A program made the translations under genes and the position numbers. From IMG/VR virus record IMGVR_UViG_3300037882_001652, positions 1-21,606 of that record: a stretch of 21,606 bases of DNA; one strand, 5' to 3'. This DNA is from a virus. Below, in pieces: positions 1-6,533 of the stretch. A model generated the notes under the pieces. It did not search any database. It had not been told where the DNA came from and was given only the letters and a program-made list of their open reading frames with translations. Each line of letters opens with the position of its first letter. Positions within the stretch are counted from its first letter, which is position 1.

Positions 1-315
1 CCAACGTGCGGCGTTGAACAAGCTCCATCGCTTCTCGCCGCCTGTCAGTCCGTACCCGCGTTGGCAGCCACTGCCCCACCACTCACCGAAATGGGTTCCT
101 ATTCCGAGAGTCAGCAGTTCGTCTTTGTGTTCATTGGCCCACTTCGCGAAGCCGTAATTGTCGTCTTCGGGCGTGATCCACCGCGAACGACTCCCGGTCA
201 GAAACTCGCCATCTTCCGTGATGCAAATACTGGCATTGGTGCCGTCGATTTTCTCGGTCACGATGCACTCGCGATTCAGCCTTGCAATCTTCGGGAATTC
301 CACAAACTCTTTCAC
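1..315 (-). CDS. RNA ligase, N-terminal part (runs off left edge)
   Basis: The frame is open from a GTG at 315 to the left edge of the window, giving 105 residues; the C-terminus is missing. It matches the nucleotidyltransferase core of the T4 Rnl2-like RNA ligase family: motif I is EKIDGTNAS with the adenylated lysine at about residue 22, followed by GSRSRW and FGEWWGSG (motif III/IIIa-like). Such ligases seal nicked or cut RNA using ATP, and phages use them to repair tRNAs cut by host anticodon nucleases. The GTG overlaps the stop of the upstream gene (GTGA), so the two are probably translationally coupled. Family assignment is firm; the physiological target is inference. Confidence 0.88.
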   Translation of the reverse strand, partial: MKEFVEFPKIARLNRECIVTEKIDGTNASICITEDGEFLTGSRSRWITPEDDNYGFAKWANEHKDELLTLGIGTHFGEWWGSGCQRGYGLTGGEKRWSLFNAARW

Positions 316-1286
316 TTCGCGCCCCCTTCGTACATTCGCACCACGGCACGCAACTCATCCACACTCGTTGGCAACGGGATCACACCCAGCTTGGATCGCG
401 TCGTCTTCTCATAGATGCACAGCGTCGGCATCGTCGCACCAGCGGCGTCAGCCTTCGCCTTGACCCCAAGCGGCTCCGTGGTCTTGATGTCGTAGAAAAT
501 CCACTCGTGACCGGATGACGTGAACTGGTTCCACGCTGCTTCCGTTGCGTTCAACACAATAGCTGTGCTTGGGCTGATCTTATTAGGTTCGTACAAAACC
601 GCCAGTGATAGCTTGCGGCCCGTGGGCGGCAACGGTTCAACATCCGGCACAACAGGGGGAGGGCGAGGCCCGCTGTTGCATGTAATCCTGATCGACGTTT
701 GAGTCTTCGCTCCGTAGTCGGTGAGGAAGCATTCCACCCACGCACCAGCATCCAGCGAGAAGGCATAGCCAAGAGTTCCGGGCAACGCCGCGATGCGAAC
801 CGTGCCGTGCTTGCTCACCTGCCAACCAATCGACGAGCCACCGTGAGCCGTCGCGAGGAACAGCGCTCCCGCGTCTACGGTCGCAGCCGTCACGGGCTTT
901 CCCGTCTCGTCCGTGATGACGATGCGGGAGTCCGTTGGCAACGGCGTGATCGGCTCGACTGGCCTTGGCTCCGGCTCCGGCTTCGGGTCAACAGGATCGG
1001 TATCGACAGGAGCAGGCTTAGACTTGATCTCTTCTATCACTTTTCGGATCAAGTCCGCCCACTGTTGAAAGTCTTCCGGCTTCTCAATCGACTTCGGCTC
1101 GACTGCGATCTTCTCGTCCTTCGACTCAACAGGGATCGCTCGCTTGATTGTCGCGATCTGGTCCGCTGTCAGCCACCCGTATTGCTGCGCGACGACAAGC
1201 AAAATTGCCAACAACCAGCCCCAATCCTTCGCCAACTTCAGGCTTGGATTGACAGGTTTCACAACGACGGTCTCGGCCATTCTCAT
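312..1286 (-). CDS. Membrane-anchored proline-rich protein, function unknown
   Basis: 324 residues from the ATG at 1286, which overlaps the stop of the upstream nuclease gene (ATGA). Residues about 23-38 form a short hydrophobic segment, probably an N-terminal membrane anchor. A charged stretch follows, then a Pro-Glu-Asp-rich linker (about residues 105-135), a beta-rich middle domain with a possible carboxypeptidase-regulatory-like fold (VITDETGKPVTAATVDAG), a second proline-rich linker, and a compact C-terminal domain. No catalytic motif is recognised. It sits between two nucleic-acid enzymes in one operon, but anchor plus linkers suggests a cell-envelope or virion-associated role. A second in-frame ATG lies at 1280. 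Confidence 0.75.
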   Translation of the reverse strand: MRMAETVVVKPVNPSLKLAKDWGWLLAILLVVAQQYGWLTADQIATIKRAIPVESKDEKIAVEPKSIEKPEDFQQWADLIRKVIEEIKSKPAPVDTDPVDPKPEPEPRPVEPITPLPTDSRIVITDETGKPVTAATVDAGALFLATAHGGSSIGWQVSKHGTVRIAALPGTLGYAFSLDAGAWVECFLTDYGAKTQTSIRITCNSGPRPPPVVPDVEPLPPTGRKLSLAVLYEPNKISPSTAIVLNATEAAWNQFTSSGHEWIFYDIKTTEPLGVKAKADAAGATMPTLCIYEKTTRSKLGVIPLPTSVDELRAVVRMYEGGAK

Positions 1287-1618
1287 ACCCCAAACACAAG
1301 AACTCGGTTTATTTCGTCCCAGTCTGCCGGTGTCCATGTGAACGCCGGTATCCCGCAAATCTCCATCCACGTCAACCATGCGTCTTGCTCTGGCGTGACA
1401 GTGTTTGGAGGAATCTTCAACTCAGCCGCAACCCGCAGCCCCTTCAACGGATGAACCATGAACAAGTCAGGAAAACCTTTACCGTCTCCACCAACAGCCG
1501 TGATCCACTTGCCGCTCTTGGTCATCGCTGGACGAAAGTGTGCTACCTTCCATCCTTGCATGTGCGCCGCGACGATAACAGCGGACTGGAATGATTCCTC
1601 CGGCTTCAGATTCTTCAT
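1283..1618 (-). CDS. VRR-NUC domain nuclease
   Basis: A 111-residue single-domain protein with the PD-(D/E)xK layout of VRR-NUC nucleases: an N-terminal helix with a conserved Glu-rich start (PEESFQSAV), the acidic GFPDLFMV strand, AELK as the E-x-K catalytic strand, and a downstream EQ (TPEQDAWL). Stand-alone VRR-NUC proteins are common in phages and act as Holliday-junction or flap-type nucleases. Its stop overlaps the start of the downstream membrane protein. The ATG at 1618 has only a weak upstream GGAG about 15 bases away. It is the last phage-type gene before the cassette array. Family is confident; substrate is inferred. Confidence 0.85.
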   Translation of the reverse strand: MKNLKPEESFQSAVIVAAHMQGWKVAHFRPAMTKSGKWITAVGGDGKGFPDLFMVHPLKGLRVAAELKIPPNTVTPEQDAWLTWMEICGIPAFTWTPADWDEINRVLVFGV

Positions 1619-1790
1619 GTGACAGACACACTCCGCTCGAACTCACGTAACTGATCGTCCGTTCATCGTACCCGTCCTGATTCACTTGACGCCAGTACAC
1701 TACACGACACGGGCATCACTTCACAAATGAACACCGTGATTAGTGGACGCCTGTACTGTGATTACTGTTTCTTGGTTCTGTCTAATTACA
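1619..1790. other. Intergenic stretch at left border of the array
   Basis: No convincing gene. Short open frames on the minus strand (for example from a GTG at 1700) read into the nuclease gene out of frame. A weak inverted repeat CAGTAC/GTACTG lies at about 1693-1757. This stretch may contain the promoter for the left minus-strand genes or serve as a recombination target, but no clear -35/-10 pair is visible. Confidence 0.4.
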
Positions 1791-1797
1791 GTTGGGC
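1791..1797 (+). other. Lone GTTGGGC core, left recombination boundary of cassette 1
   Basis: GTTGGGC followed by GG is identical to the R' core and next bases at attC-2, attC-6 and attC-14, yet no paired attC arms are found to its left. This is what an attI site, or a secondary integrase target in phage DNA, would look like beside the first cassette. Cassette 1 would begin at 1792. Confidence 0.5.
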
Positions 1798-1821
1798 GGC
1801 TCAGACAATGAACCGCAACAA

Positions 1822-2067
1822 TCATGGCATCATTTCACGCAGCTTCAGCCATGCGGATTGAACGACATGGTACGTCGCGTCATCTTCGACGCATCTTCCG
1901 TTTTGCTCGGCATCTTGGATCTCCTTCAGCGTTGCGCCGCCGTCACCAACAGCACCTTGCGGTATCTGAGTCAACAAATCCATCGCATCAATCAACAACG
2001 CCAAACGCCGCCCAACAAGCGGTTCAAGCTGAGCCGCAGTCTCTGGTTGTTCAATGTTTTCCGGCAT
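1822..2067 (-). CDS. Cassette 1 protein, unknown function
   Basis: 81 residues from an ATG at 2067 inside the loop of attC-1. The N-terminal part (MPENIEQPETAAQLEPLVG) is encoded by the loop and left arm, the same leader type seen in other cassettes. The rest is a helical acidic protein with two cysteine-free amphipathic stretches; no family is recognised. An upstream in-frame ATG at 2136 would overlap the methyltransferase gene and is less likely given the loop-start pattern of neighbours. The ribosome-binding site is weak (AAAGA-like). The gene ends 30 bases inside cassette 1. Confidence 0.65.
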   Translation of the reverse strand: MPENIEQPETAAQLEPLVGRRLALLIDAMDLLTQIPQGAVGDGGATLKEIQDAEQNGRCVEDDATYHVVQSAWLKLREMMP

Positions 2068-2116
2068 GTTGAAAGTCTTTCGTTTATCGGCGGCCAGCTT
2101 AACCTGTTCGTTCTGC
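2010..2116 (+). other. attC-1
   Basis: R'' GCCCAAC, left arm TTCAAGCTGAGCCGC, right arm GGCCAGCTTAACC, R' GTTCTGC (off-consensus). The extra A in the left arm gives plus polarity. It holds the start codon of the cassette 1 gene. Confidence 0.82.
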
Positions 2117-2119
2117 TGC

Positions 2120-2875
2120 TCAAGACACCGCTGCAATTATTCTCCGGCCAATCCATTCGGCCACCTGTGGCACTACGGCGTTTCCGAATCCACGCAATCG
2201 CTCCACGATTCCGGGAACCCCATACACCACGCTGCATGGTTCGGGTTCCATTGACCACCAATCTCCCATTGATCGCGTCTCGCCAGTGCCATCGAAACGC
2301 AGTCCTGTTGTCCCGGCTTCAGTTTCTGGCGTCCCGGATGCTCGCAAGCCACCACAGTTGGCGTAGGCAAAGCAAAACAGCCTCTCTCGTGAATGTGTCG
2401 CACCAAAGGCGCAAGCCGGTAACACCGCCCATTCCGCATCGTACCCCATGCTGGCCAAGTCTCTGAGAACTCGATCAATCCCCCGGTCAAGCAAAGCTGA
2501 GACGTTCTCCACGAGCACGAGCGATGGTCGAAGTTCGCGAATGATCCTCGCATACTCGCGCCAAAGACCAGACCTTTCACCTTCAATGCCAGCCTTGTTC
2601 CCGGCGTCGCTGATGTCTTGGCAGGGGAATCCTCCGCACAACAAATCGACTCGCTCGGTGTCTGGCTGGGGCCACGTTCGCACGTCATCCCAACGTCGCA
2701 CGTCTGGCCAATGTCGCTCAAGAACTCTTCGGCAATAGGGGTCAATTTCAACCTGCCATTTCAACTCGAAGCCCGCTCGTTCTAAACCCAAATCCATGCC
2801 GCCAATACCGGAAAACAAAGAGCCGCAGAACAAGCGGTTCAAGCGGACGGCGTCAAAGTCTGTCGTGTCTTCCAT
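2120..2875 (-). CDS. DNA (cytosine-5) methyltransferase
   Basis: 251 residues with the C5-methyltransferase motifs in order: motif I FSGIGGMDLGLERAGF (about 21-36, SAM binding), motif IV GGFPCQD with catalytic Cys85, motif VI ENV (123-125), motif VIII HSRERLF (161-167) and motif X GFGNAVVPQVA near the C-terminus. The target-recognition region is very short, as in many phage Dcm-type enzymes. The start is the ATG at 2875 inside attC-2, preceded by GGGAGAG, so the first ~17 residues come from the attC. The gene ends four bases from the attC-1 core. No restriction partner is nearby, so self-protection of phage DNA is the likeliest role. Sequence specificity is unknown. Confidence 0.95.
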   Translation of the reverse strand: MEDTTDFDAVRLNRLFCGSLFSGIGGMDLGLERAGFELKWQVEIDPYCRRVLERHWPDVRRWDDVRTWPQPDTERVDLLCGGFPCQDISDAGNKAGIEGERSGLWREYARIIRELRPSLVLVENVSALLDRGIDRVLRDLASMGYDAEWAVLPACAFGATHSRERLFCFAYANCGGLRASGTPETEAGTTGLRFDGTGETRSMGDWWSMEPEPCSVVYGVPGIVERLRGFGNAVVPQVAEWIGRRIIAAVS

Positions 2876-2912
2876 GCTCTCCCTCGCCGCCGCTTAACCT
2901 TGGACGTTGGGC
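2825..2912 (+). other. attC-2
   Basis: R'' GCAGAAC, left arm TTCAAGCGGACGGCG, right arm GCCGCCGCTTAACC, R' GTTGGGC. Near-textbook attC arms with extra A on the left. Holds the GGGAGAG site and ATG of the methyltransferase on the minus strand. Confidence 0.93.
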
Positions 2913-3004
2913 GGCAGAATCCAGAACCAAAACAACAGACTCCCGCCCGATGGTCTGTCGTGTCTTCAATGCTCAAACTGTCCGCTTGCAAAAGGAATCA
3001 TGTA

Positions 3005-3370
3005 GTGGACGCTCTGTTCAATGAAGACACGTTTCTCCTCACGTTTCCGATGTGGTTTCCGATTCATCCAACATCACTGTCGCAGGGCTTCATCGCGGTC
3101 AATGGTCCCGCTGGGGAACACGGCTCACCTCTGTTCACAGACAAAGACCTGCTGAATCGTTTCATTGCAAGCATTCCGCCTTTAAGTCATTATGAAGCCG
3201 GGGCAATAATCGGAATGCAGCCCCTTGCCGATCTCTTGAATCTACTCGAAGCAAAGGGTTTCACGCATGTCACCATCGACCATACACAGCGAGGAGCAAT
3301 GTTTTTCCCAATTCCTCGAATCCGCAAAGAACTATCAAAAACCGGAAAAACTCCGCCTGAAGCGTCCTAA
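3005..3370 (+). CDS. Cassette 3 protein (plus strand), unknown function
   Basis: 121 residues if it starts at the GTG at 3005, which follows AAAGGA at good distance; the frame is open further upstream to a TTG at 2900, and an ATG at 2969 without a binding site is the other choice. One of only four cassette genes in the normal orientation relative to its attC. The product has a hydrophobic first strand (FLLTFPMWFPI), a middle helix (FTDKDLLNRFIAS) and a repeated beta-alpha layout that loosely recalls SseB-like domains; I would not assign it. The attC to its right (attC-3) has no minus-strand start in its loop. Confidence 0.65.
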   Translation: MDALFNEDTFLLTFPMWFPIHPTSLSQGFIAVNGPAGEHGSPLFTDKDLLNRFIASIPPLSHYEAGAIIGMQPLADLLNLLEAKGFTHVTIDHTQRGAMFFPIPRIRKELSKTGKTPPEAS

Positions 3371-3419
3371 GCTCGTTTCCGTCACGTCCATCACATTCAT
3401 GGATCAAAACAACAAAAGC

Positions 3420-3509
3420 GCCCAACAAGCGGTTCAAGCGGACGGCGGGTTTGGCCGTTAATCGTCTTCCAAGTCGCTGGCCCGCCGCCGCTTAACCTGT
3501 TCGTTAGCC
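3420..3509 (+). other. attC-3
   Basis: R'' GCCCAAC, left arm TTCAAGCGGACGGCGGG, right arm CCCGCCGCCGCTTAACC, R' GTTAGCC. The clearest consensus site of the array. No ATG on the minus strand in its loop. Confidence 0.96.
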
Positions 3510-3525
3510 TCAAGAGATCACATCC

Positions 3526-3804
3526 ATGTTCGATGGCAACATTCCTAACATGCCGAACAACACGCTCGGAGATGATGACACTGGCCTAGAAGCCACATTG
3601 TTACGAGGCGCTGTCTTCGCCCACGAGGCTATCATCGAAGCCATGCTTGCTGCGCATCCATCGCCTAATTACGTGAAGGCGATATTGACGAGCCGATTCA
3701 GCCCCGAGAATTATCCGGAAAGCATTCGTGGCGTGTATGCGATGAACTACGAGAAGTATCTGTGGATTCTTGACAAACGATTGCAGGAACTTGGCGGCCA
3801 GTGA
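3526..3804 (+). CDS. Cassette 4 protein (plus strand), unknown function
   Basis: 92 residues, ATG at 3526 after AAGAGA, 17 bases inside the cassette as expected for a normally oriented cassette gene. Mostly helical, with a central segment (HEAIIEAMLAAHPSPNYVKAIL) resembling small phage or plasmid helical proteins; no family recognised. It converges with, and overlaps by 107 bases, a minus-strand frame that starts in attC-4. Confidence 0.7.
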   Translation: MFDGNIPNMPNNTLGDDDTGLEATLLRGAVFAHEAIIEAMLAAHPSPNYVKAILTSRFSPENYPESIRGVYAMNYEKYLWILDKRLQELGGQ

Positions 3805-4075
3805 AATAAAATCTCCACTCACGAATGAGTGGTTCCGGCAATGCCGAGATCAAAGACTCAACTCTATCTTTGTAATCATCATTCATATCAAAGCAGAATC
3901 CGCGTTTCTCGGAAACACCATGAAGGCGGGATGCCTCTTCAGGATAGTTGTTGCCTACACCAACGCATTCGCACCCGATGCAATTTCTGTCGCCAACATG
4001 AAGGGCTAACAAGTCGGTCAACGCGACCCCAACAATCGGCGGGTTTTCGGTTTTCAATGCGTCATTCGTGTTCAT
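3698..4075 (-). CDS. Cassette 4 protein (minus strand), unknown, overlaps convergent gene
   Basis: 125 residues from an ATG at 4075 in the attC-4 loop. The leader (MNTNDALKTENPPIVGVALT) is of the shared attC-encoded type. A cysteine-containing stretch (CIGCECVG) follows, then a charged helical segment. The last ~36 codons are antisense to the plus-strand gene ending at 3804, so the natural protein may be shorter or this tail may be read-through after loss of a stop. A hairpin lies across the overlap at 3815-3832. No family recognised. Confidence 0.55.
   Translation of the reverse strand: MNTNDALKTENPPIVGVALTDLLALHVGDRNCIGCECVGVGNNYPEEASRLHGVSEKRGFCFDMNDDYKDRVESLISALPEPLIREWRFYFTGRQVPAIVCQESTDTSRSSSHTRHECFPDNSRG
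3815..3832. terminator. Possible terminator hairpin between convergent genes
   Basis: CCACTC at 3815-3820 pairs with GAGTGG at 3827-3832. Read on the minus strand it is followed by AGATTTTATTT, a T-rich tail. It lies just after the plus-strand stop at 3804 but within the minus-strand open frame, so its role is uncertain. Confidence 0.35.
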
Positions 4076-4129
4076 TCGTCTTCACTTTCTCGCGCCGCTT
4101 GGTGGGTCGCGTTACCTTTGACGTTAGCT
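4004..4129 (+). other. attC-4
   Basis: R'' GGCTAAC, left arm GGTCAACGCGACCC, right arm GGGTCGCGTTACC, R' GTTAGCT. Longest site of the array (126 bases). The loop holds the minus-strand start at 4075, and the R' core supplies the stop of the cassette 5 gene. Confidence 0.92.
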
Positions 4130-4489
4130 GGACTGTTCCTCTTGGTCCCGACGAATTGCGTCTGCAAGCCACAGCAGCGCCTGCCGTGTTCGATAGTTTC
4201 TTCCGCCACCAGCGGACGATCTCACTCGAATCGACGGGAATGGCGTTGGTTGTCCGTCTGGAATTTCCTCCCAGTCCTGCATCGAAACATGAACGTCACC
4301 ATCACCAGCGATCAACACTTTCAGCCACGATCCGCCGCGACGGCCCTTGTCGTCGCATTGCACTTCATAGAACGTGTTCTGCTCAACACCTTCGGGCCAA
4401 TGCGGCTTCAGCGCGGCTGGCTCCTTTGTCCTCGTCGCCGCGCTAACAACCGCATTCACGGGAGCCGTCTCAGTGTTACATGTACTCAT
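4124..4489 (-). CDS. Cassette 5 protein, unknown function
   Basis: 121 residues from the ATG at 4489 in the attC-5 loop, preceded by a strong GGAGGAAAGC site. The leader is MSTCNTETAPVNAVV, of the shared attC type. The body has a compact beta-rich domain (TFYEVQCDDKGRRGGSWLKVLIAGDG) and a C-terminal helix ending in acidic residues. The TAA stop is formed by TTA of the GTTAGCT core of attC-4, so the gene fills the cassette exactly. An in-frame upstream start at 4561 lies in cassette 6 and is not credible. No family recognised. Confidence 0.78.
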   Translation of the reverse strand: MSTCNTETAPVNAVVSAATRTKEPAALKPHWPEGVEQNTFYEVQCDDKGRRGGSWLKVLIAGDGDVHVSMQDWEEIPDGQPTPFPSIRVRSSAGGGRNYRTRQALLWLADAIRRDQEEQSS

Positions 4490-4525
4490 TGCTTTCCTCC
4501 GGCCCCGTGATGCGGGTCGTTCGCC
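4441..4525 (+). other. attC-5
   Basis: R'' CGCTAAC, left arm ACCGCATTCACGGGAGCC, right arm GGCCCCGTGATGCGGGT, R' GTTCGCC. Arm sequence is unlike its neighbours but pairing is nearly complete, with two extra bases on the left arm, giving plus polarity. Confidence 0.88.
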
Positions 4526-4526
4526 T

Positions 4527-5057
4527 TCACAAATCAGAGCACCCCTGCGGCACTCCACCATAATTCACCAACTCGAATACCTCACGCTCAGCCTCAATCG
4601 ACGGCAACCGGCCCTCCGAAAACGGCATTGCGTAATTGCCAAACTTCCGTCGCCCAACCTCGGACAACTCAGACCACGACACAAATTCTTGCGGCACCTC
4701 AATCCATCGCGGATCAAGCCATGCAGACGGAATTCGCAACTGTCCATCGAACCACATCAGGATCGTCGTGCATCGCTGTTTGCCGTCGATGACAACAACC
4801 TGCAAATCGTCTGCCCACTCCGCGCCGAAACGGTCATTGATAATCACAGAAGCAACAGGAATCCCAAGCAGCAAGGAACGAATAAAGTTCACTCGTCTCG
4901 TCGTGCCCCAGACGTCTCCTCGCTGGTACGGCGGCGAGAGGTTCAAATATCTCTCACGTCGCCAGTGCGTCAGCACATCCAACGGGCGGTTGGTCTGCTG
5001 CAATTGAAGGCGAACAAGGCGGTCAACTGGAGCCGCCGTCAACGGTTTTGGTTTCAT
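4527..5057 (-). CDS. DUF262 domain protein (short, single domain)
   Basis: 176 residues from the ATG at 5057 in the attC-6 loop, with GAGAG eight bases upstream. The leader MKPKPLTAAPVDRLVR is attC-encoded. The DUF262 signature is clear: PPYQRGDVW (about 43-50), then a helix, IPVASVIIND, and VVVIDGKQRCTTIL with DGKQR at 91-95. DUF262 is a ParB/sulfiredoxin-fold NTP-binding domain found in GmrSD-type restriction enzymes and in many phage proteins. Here the DUF1524 nuclease half is absent, so it is not a full restriction enzyme; an anti-restriction decoy or a DNA-modification-dependent factor are both possible. The stop is two bases from the attC-5 core. Confidence 0.88.
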   Translation of the reverse strand: MKPKPLTAAPVDRLVRLQLQQTNRPLDVLTHWRRERYLNLSPPYQRGDVWGTTRRVNFIRSLLLGIPVASVIINDRFGAEWADDLQVVVIDGKQRCTTILMWFDGQLRIPSAWLDPRWIEVPQEFVSWSELSEVGRRKFGNYAMPFSEGRLPSIEAEREVFELVNYGGVPQGCSDL

Positions 5058-5099
5058 GGGAAGTCTCTCACGGCGGCCCAGTTACCTTGGACGTTGGGC
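5009..5099 (+). other. attC-6
   Basis: R'' GGCGAAC, left arm GGTCAACTGGAGCCGCCG, right arm CGGCGGCCCAGTTACC, R' GTTGGGC. Extra A on the left arm. The loop holds the start of the DUF262 gene. Confidence 0.94.
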
Positions 5100-5105
5100 G
5101 GACAA

Positions 5106-5139
5106 CATCTCGGAACTCAACTTAACTGAGACCGAGATG
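5106..5139. terminator. Hairpin at the end of cassette 7
   Basis: CATCTCGG at 5106-5113 pairs with CCGAGATG at 5132-5139, with an inner CTCA/TGAG pair. It lies between the cassette 7 gene stop (5152) and attC-6. The T tail on the minus strand is weak, so it may be an inefficient terminator or an mRNA-stabilising stem. Confidence 0.45.
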
Positions 5140-5151
5140 CTTCCGCGACGG

Positions 5152-5337
5152 TCAGGCAGCTTCTATCGCTGACTGGCCCCACCACGTTTCTGACTGGCAA
5201 CCGTTACCAGCCTTGTACCGCACGAAATACCTGATCTCGTCTTCGGTGTATTCGGCGCGCCCGATCACTGTCCCGGTTTCGCCGGACTCCACCAGTTTCA
5301 CAGCCTGTTTCAACTCAAACTTAAACTTCGGATTCAT
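5152..5337 (-). CDS. Cassette 7 small SH3/KOW-like protein
   Basis: 61 residues from the ATG at 5337, 19 bases outside attC-7, with a GGAG-like site upstream. The sequence FELKQAVKLVESGETGTVIG then YFVRYKAGNGCQ and a WWGQ turn reads as a small beta-barrel of SH3/KOW or Tudor-like type, common among tiny phage and cassette proteins. An alternative start at 5373 would begin in the attC arm, but has no binding site. No specific function. Confidence 0.7.
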   Translation of the reverse strand: MNPKFKFELKQAVKLVESGETGTVIGRAEYTEDEIRYFVRYKAGNGCQSETWWGQSAIEAA

Positions 5338-5355
5338 CTCGCACTCCAAAAATCC

Positions 5356-5444
5356 GCCCAACAAGAAAATCAACCGGAGCGGCGGGCGGCGACTGTTCCG
5401 GTGGGAAGCGGTTTGGCCGCCGCCCGGTTATTTTGGCGTTGGAT
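5356..5444 (+). other. attC-7
   Basis: R'' GCCCAAC, left arm TCAACCGGAGCGGCGGGC, right arm GCCGCCGCCCGGTTATT, R' GTTGGAT. Extra A on the left arm. No minus-strand start in the loop; the gene begins just to its left. Confidence 0.92.
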
Positions 5445-5446
5445 GG

Positions 5447-5819
5447 CTAATACCAATCGCCACCGACCGAACCCCGAAGCCGCTTCGGCGTCGGAATGTA
5501 AAACACCTCGTCATCGGTCTCGCCGTTGCCATAATCGAACGCCGAGAAGTTCGGCCAATGAACCGTCAGCCAAATCGTTCGATCGTTCGTGTGGCAACCG
5601 CTCTCTCCGGGGCGCGGCTGATGAATGTGAAAGTCACAACCGGCCTTCAGCATCACCCAGCACAATCCGAGCTTCTCGTGTGCGCCGGGCGAATCCCTGT
5701 TTCTCCATTTCGCGACAGGCGTGACTGCCGCCTCACAAATAGCGATCAAGTTCTCACGCGAATAATCGCCATCTAACAAGCCGCTCAACACGAGCGGCGG
5801 AATCACGTCGTTAGCCATC
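5447..5819 (-). CDS. Cassette 8 protein, unknown function
   Basis: 123 residues from the ATG at 5819 in the attC-8 loop, preceded by GAGAAAGG. The first ~17 residues (MANDVIPPLVLSGLLDG) read through the attC arm. The body has a helical start (NLIAICEAAVTPVAKW), a Cys/His-containing segment (LCWVMLKAGCDFHIHQ) and an aromatic-rich end. The stop TAG at 5447-5449 lies three bases inside the cassette. A longer frame begins at 5875 but crosses the cassette boundary. No family recognised. Confidence 0.75.
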
Positions 5820-5861
5820 GCATACCTTTCTCCCGCCGCCGGGTTAGCTTGGTCGTTATGC
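5771..5861 (+). other. attC-8
   Basis: R'' ATCTAAC, left arm CTCAACACGAGCGGCGG, right arm CCGCCGCCGGGTTAGC, R' GTTATGC. The loop holds a minus-strand start; R' supplies the stop of the cassette 9 gene. Confidence 0.92.
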
Positions 5862-6080
5862 GGGCACAGCTTCACGGTCTCGTTTCATCCGCGACAACTG
5901 TGCCTCGTAGTGATCCTTCTCGGCCTGCGTTGCCTGGCGAATCGAAATCGCTTCACCGTTCCTCAGTGCCACTTGCACGAATCCCCAATCGTACCGCTTG
6001 CCGTCTTCGGTGTAGATCGGCGACATCATTGTTCCCGATTCGCGGTAAAAGTGATACCCAATGTAAACCAGCTTGACCAT
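5856..6080 (-). CDS. Cassette 9 small protein, unknown function
   Basis: 74 residues from the ATG at 6080 after GGTGAT. A second choice is the ATG at 6103, made by the GCATAAC core of attC-9 itself, adding MRLLIGDV. The body has a beta strand start (KLVYIGYHFYRESG), an acidic turn, a short strand (FVQVALRNGE) and a C-terminal basic helix, suggesting a small nucleic-acid-binding fold; unassigned. The TAA stop is the TTA of the attC-8 core, so the frame ends exactly at the cassette edge. Confidence 0.75.
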   Translation of the reverse strand: MVKLVYIGYHFYRESGTMMSPIYTEDGKRYDWGFVQVALRNGEAISIRQATQAEKDHYEAQLSRMKRDREAVPA

Positions 6081-6100
6081 GACATCACCAATCAAAAGCC

Positions 6101-6189
6101 GCATAACAACAAATTCAACCGGAGAGGCGGCTACGTCGCGAGTTGAATCCGGGATGCACTGCGCCGCCCGGTTAATTTGAGCGTTCATC
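6101..6189 (+). other. attC-9
   Basis: R'' GCATAAC, left arm TTCAACCGGAGAGGCGGC, right arm GCGCCGCCCGGTTAATT, R' GTTCATC. Extra A on the left arm. R' supplies the TGA stop of the cassette 10 gene. Confidence 0.92.
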
Positions 6190-6415
6190 GGACGGACGTA
6201 ACGCGGTCCAACAAATAACATCCCGACACGTTCTCCAGCCAAATCACCGCACTGTGACCACTGAGAATTTGAGCGGTTGACTTTGTTCGCGTGCGGAAGG
6301 GTTCGTCTACGGCATCTAGCTTGACGAACACCTCGTCGCCGACGTTGACTTTCGCATTGAATCGGTCGCACTGCTTTTGCAGTTGCTTAACACTTGGACG
6401 CTTTGTTGCTGGCAT
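6185..6415 (-). CDS. Cassette 10 small basic protein, unknown function
   Basis: 76 residues, ATG at 6415 with GGAGT six bases upstream and 26 bases outside attC-10. A lysine-rich N-terminus (TKRPSVKQLQKQCDRF) is followed by a beta-rich part (VGDEVFVKLDAVDEP, SAVIWLENVSGCYLL), fitting a small SH3-like or KOW-like barrel with a basic tail. The TGA stop lies in the GTTCATC core of attC-9. Family unknown. Confidence 0.78.
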   Translation of the reverse strand: MPATKRPSVKQLQKQCDRFNAKVNVGDEVFVKLDAVDEPFRTRTKSTAQILSGHSAVIWLENVSGCYLLDRVTSVR

Positions 6416-6440
6416 GGTTTACTCCAATGGTTCGCCGCTC

Positions 6441-6530
6441 GATGAACAAACCCATGCAACGGAGCGGAGAATCAGCCGTTGCGTGGTGGTTAATTTTCTT
6501 GTCGCCGCCCGTTGATGGGTAGCGTTCTAC
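6441..6530 (+). other. attC-10
   Basis: R'' GATGAAC, left arm ACCCATGCAACGGAGCGG, right arm CCGCCCGTTGATGGGT, R' GTTCTAC. Paired arms with two extra left-arm bases, plus polarity. Confidence 0.82.
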
Positions 6531-6533
6531 TGC

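Noticed and set aside
1680-1797. A full attC at the left border ending at GTTGGGC
   Set aside because: No complementary left arm or RYYYAAC partner could be found in the 110 bases before the core.
4527-5057. DUF262 gene as a complete GmrSD-type restriction enzyme
   Set aside because: Only the N-terminal domain (176 residues) is present; no DUF1524 HNH-type nuclease part follows.
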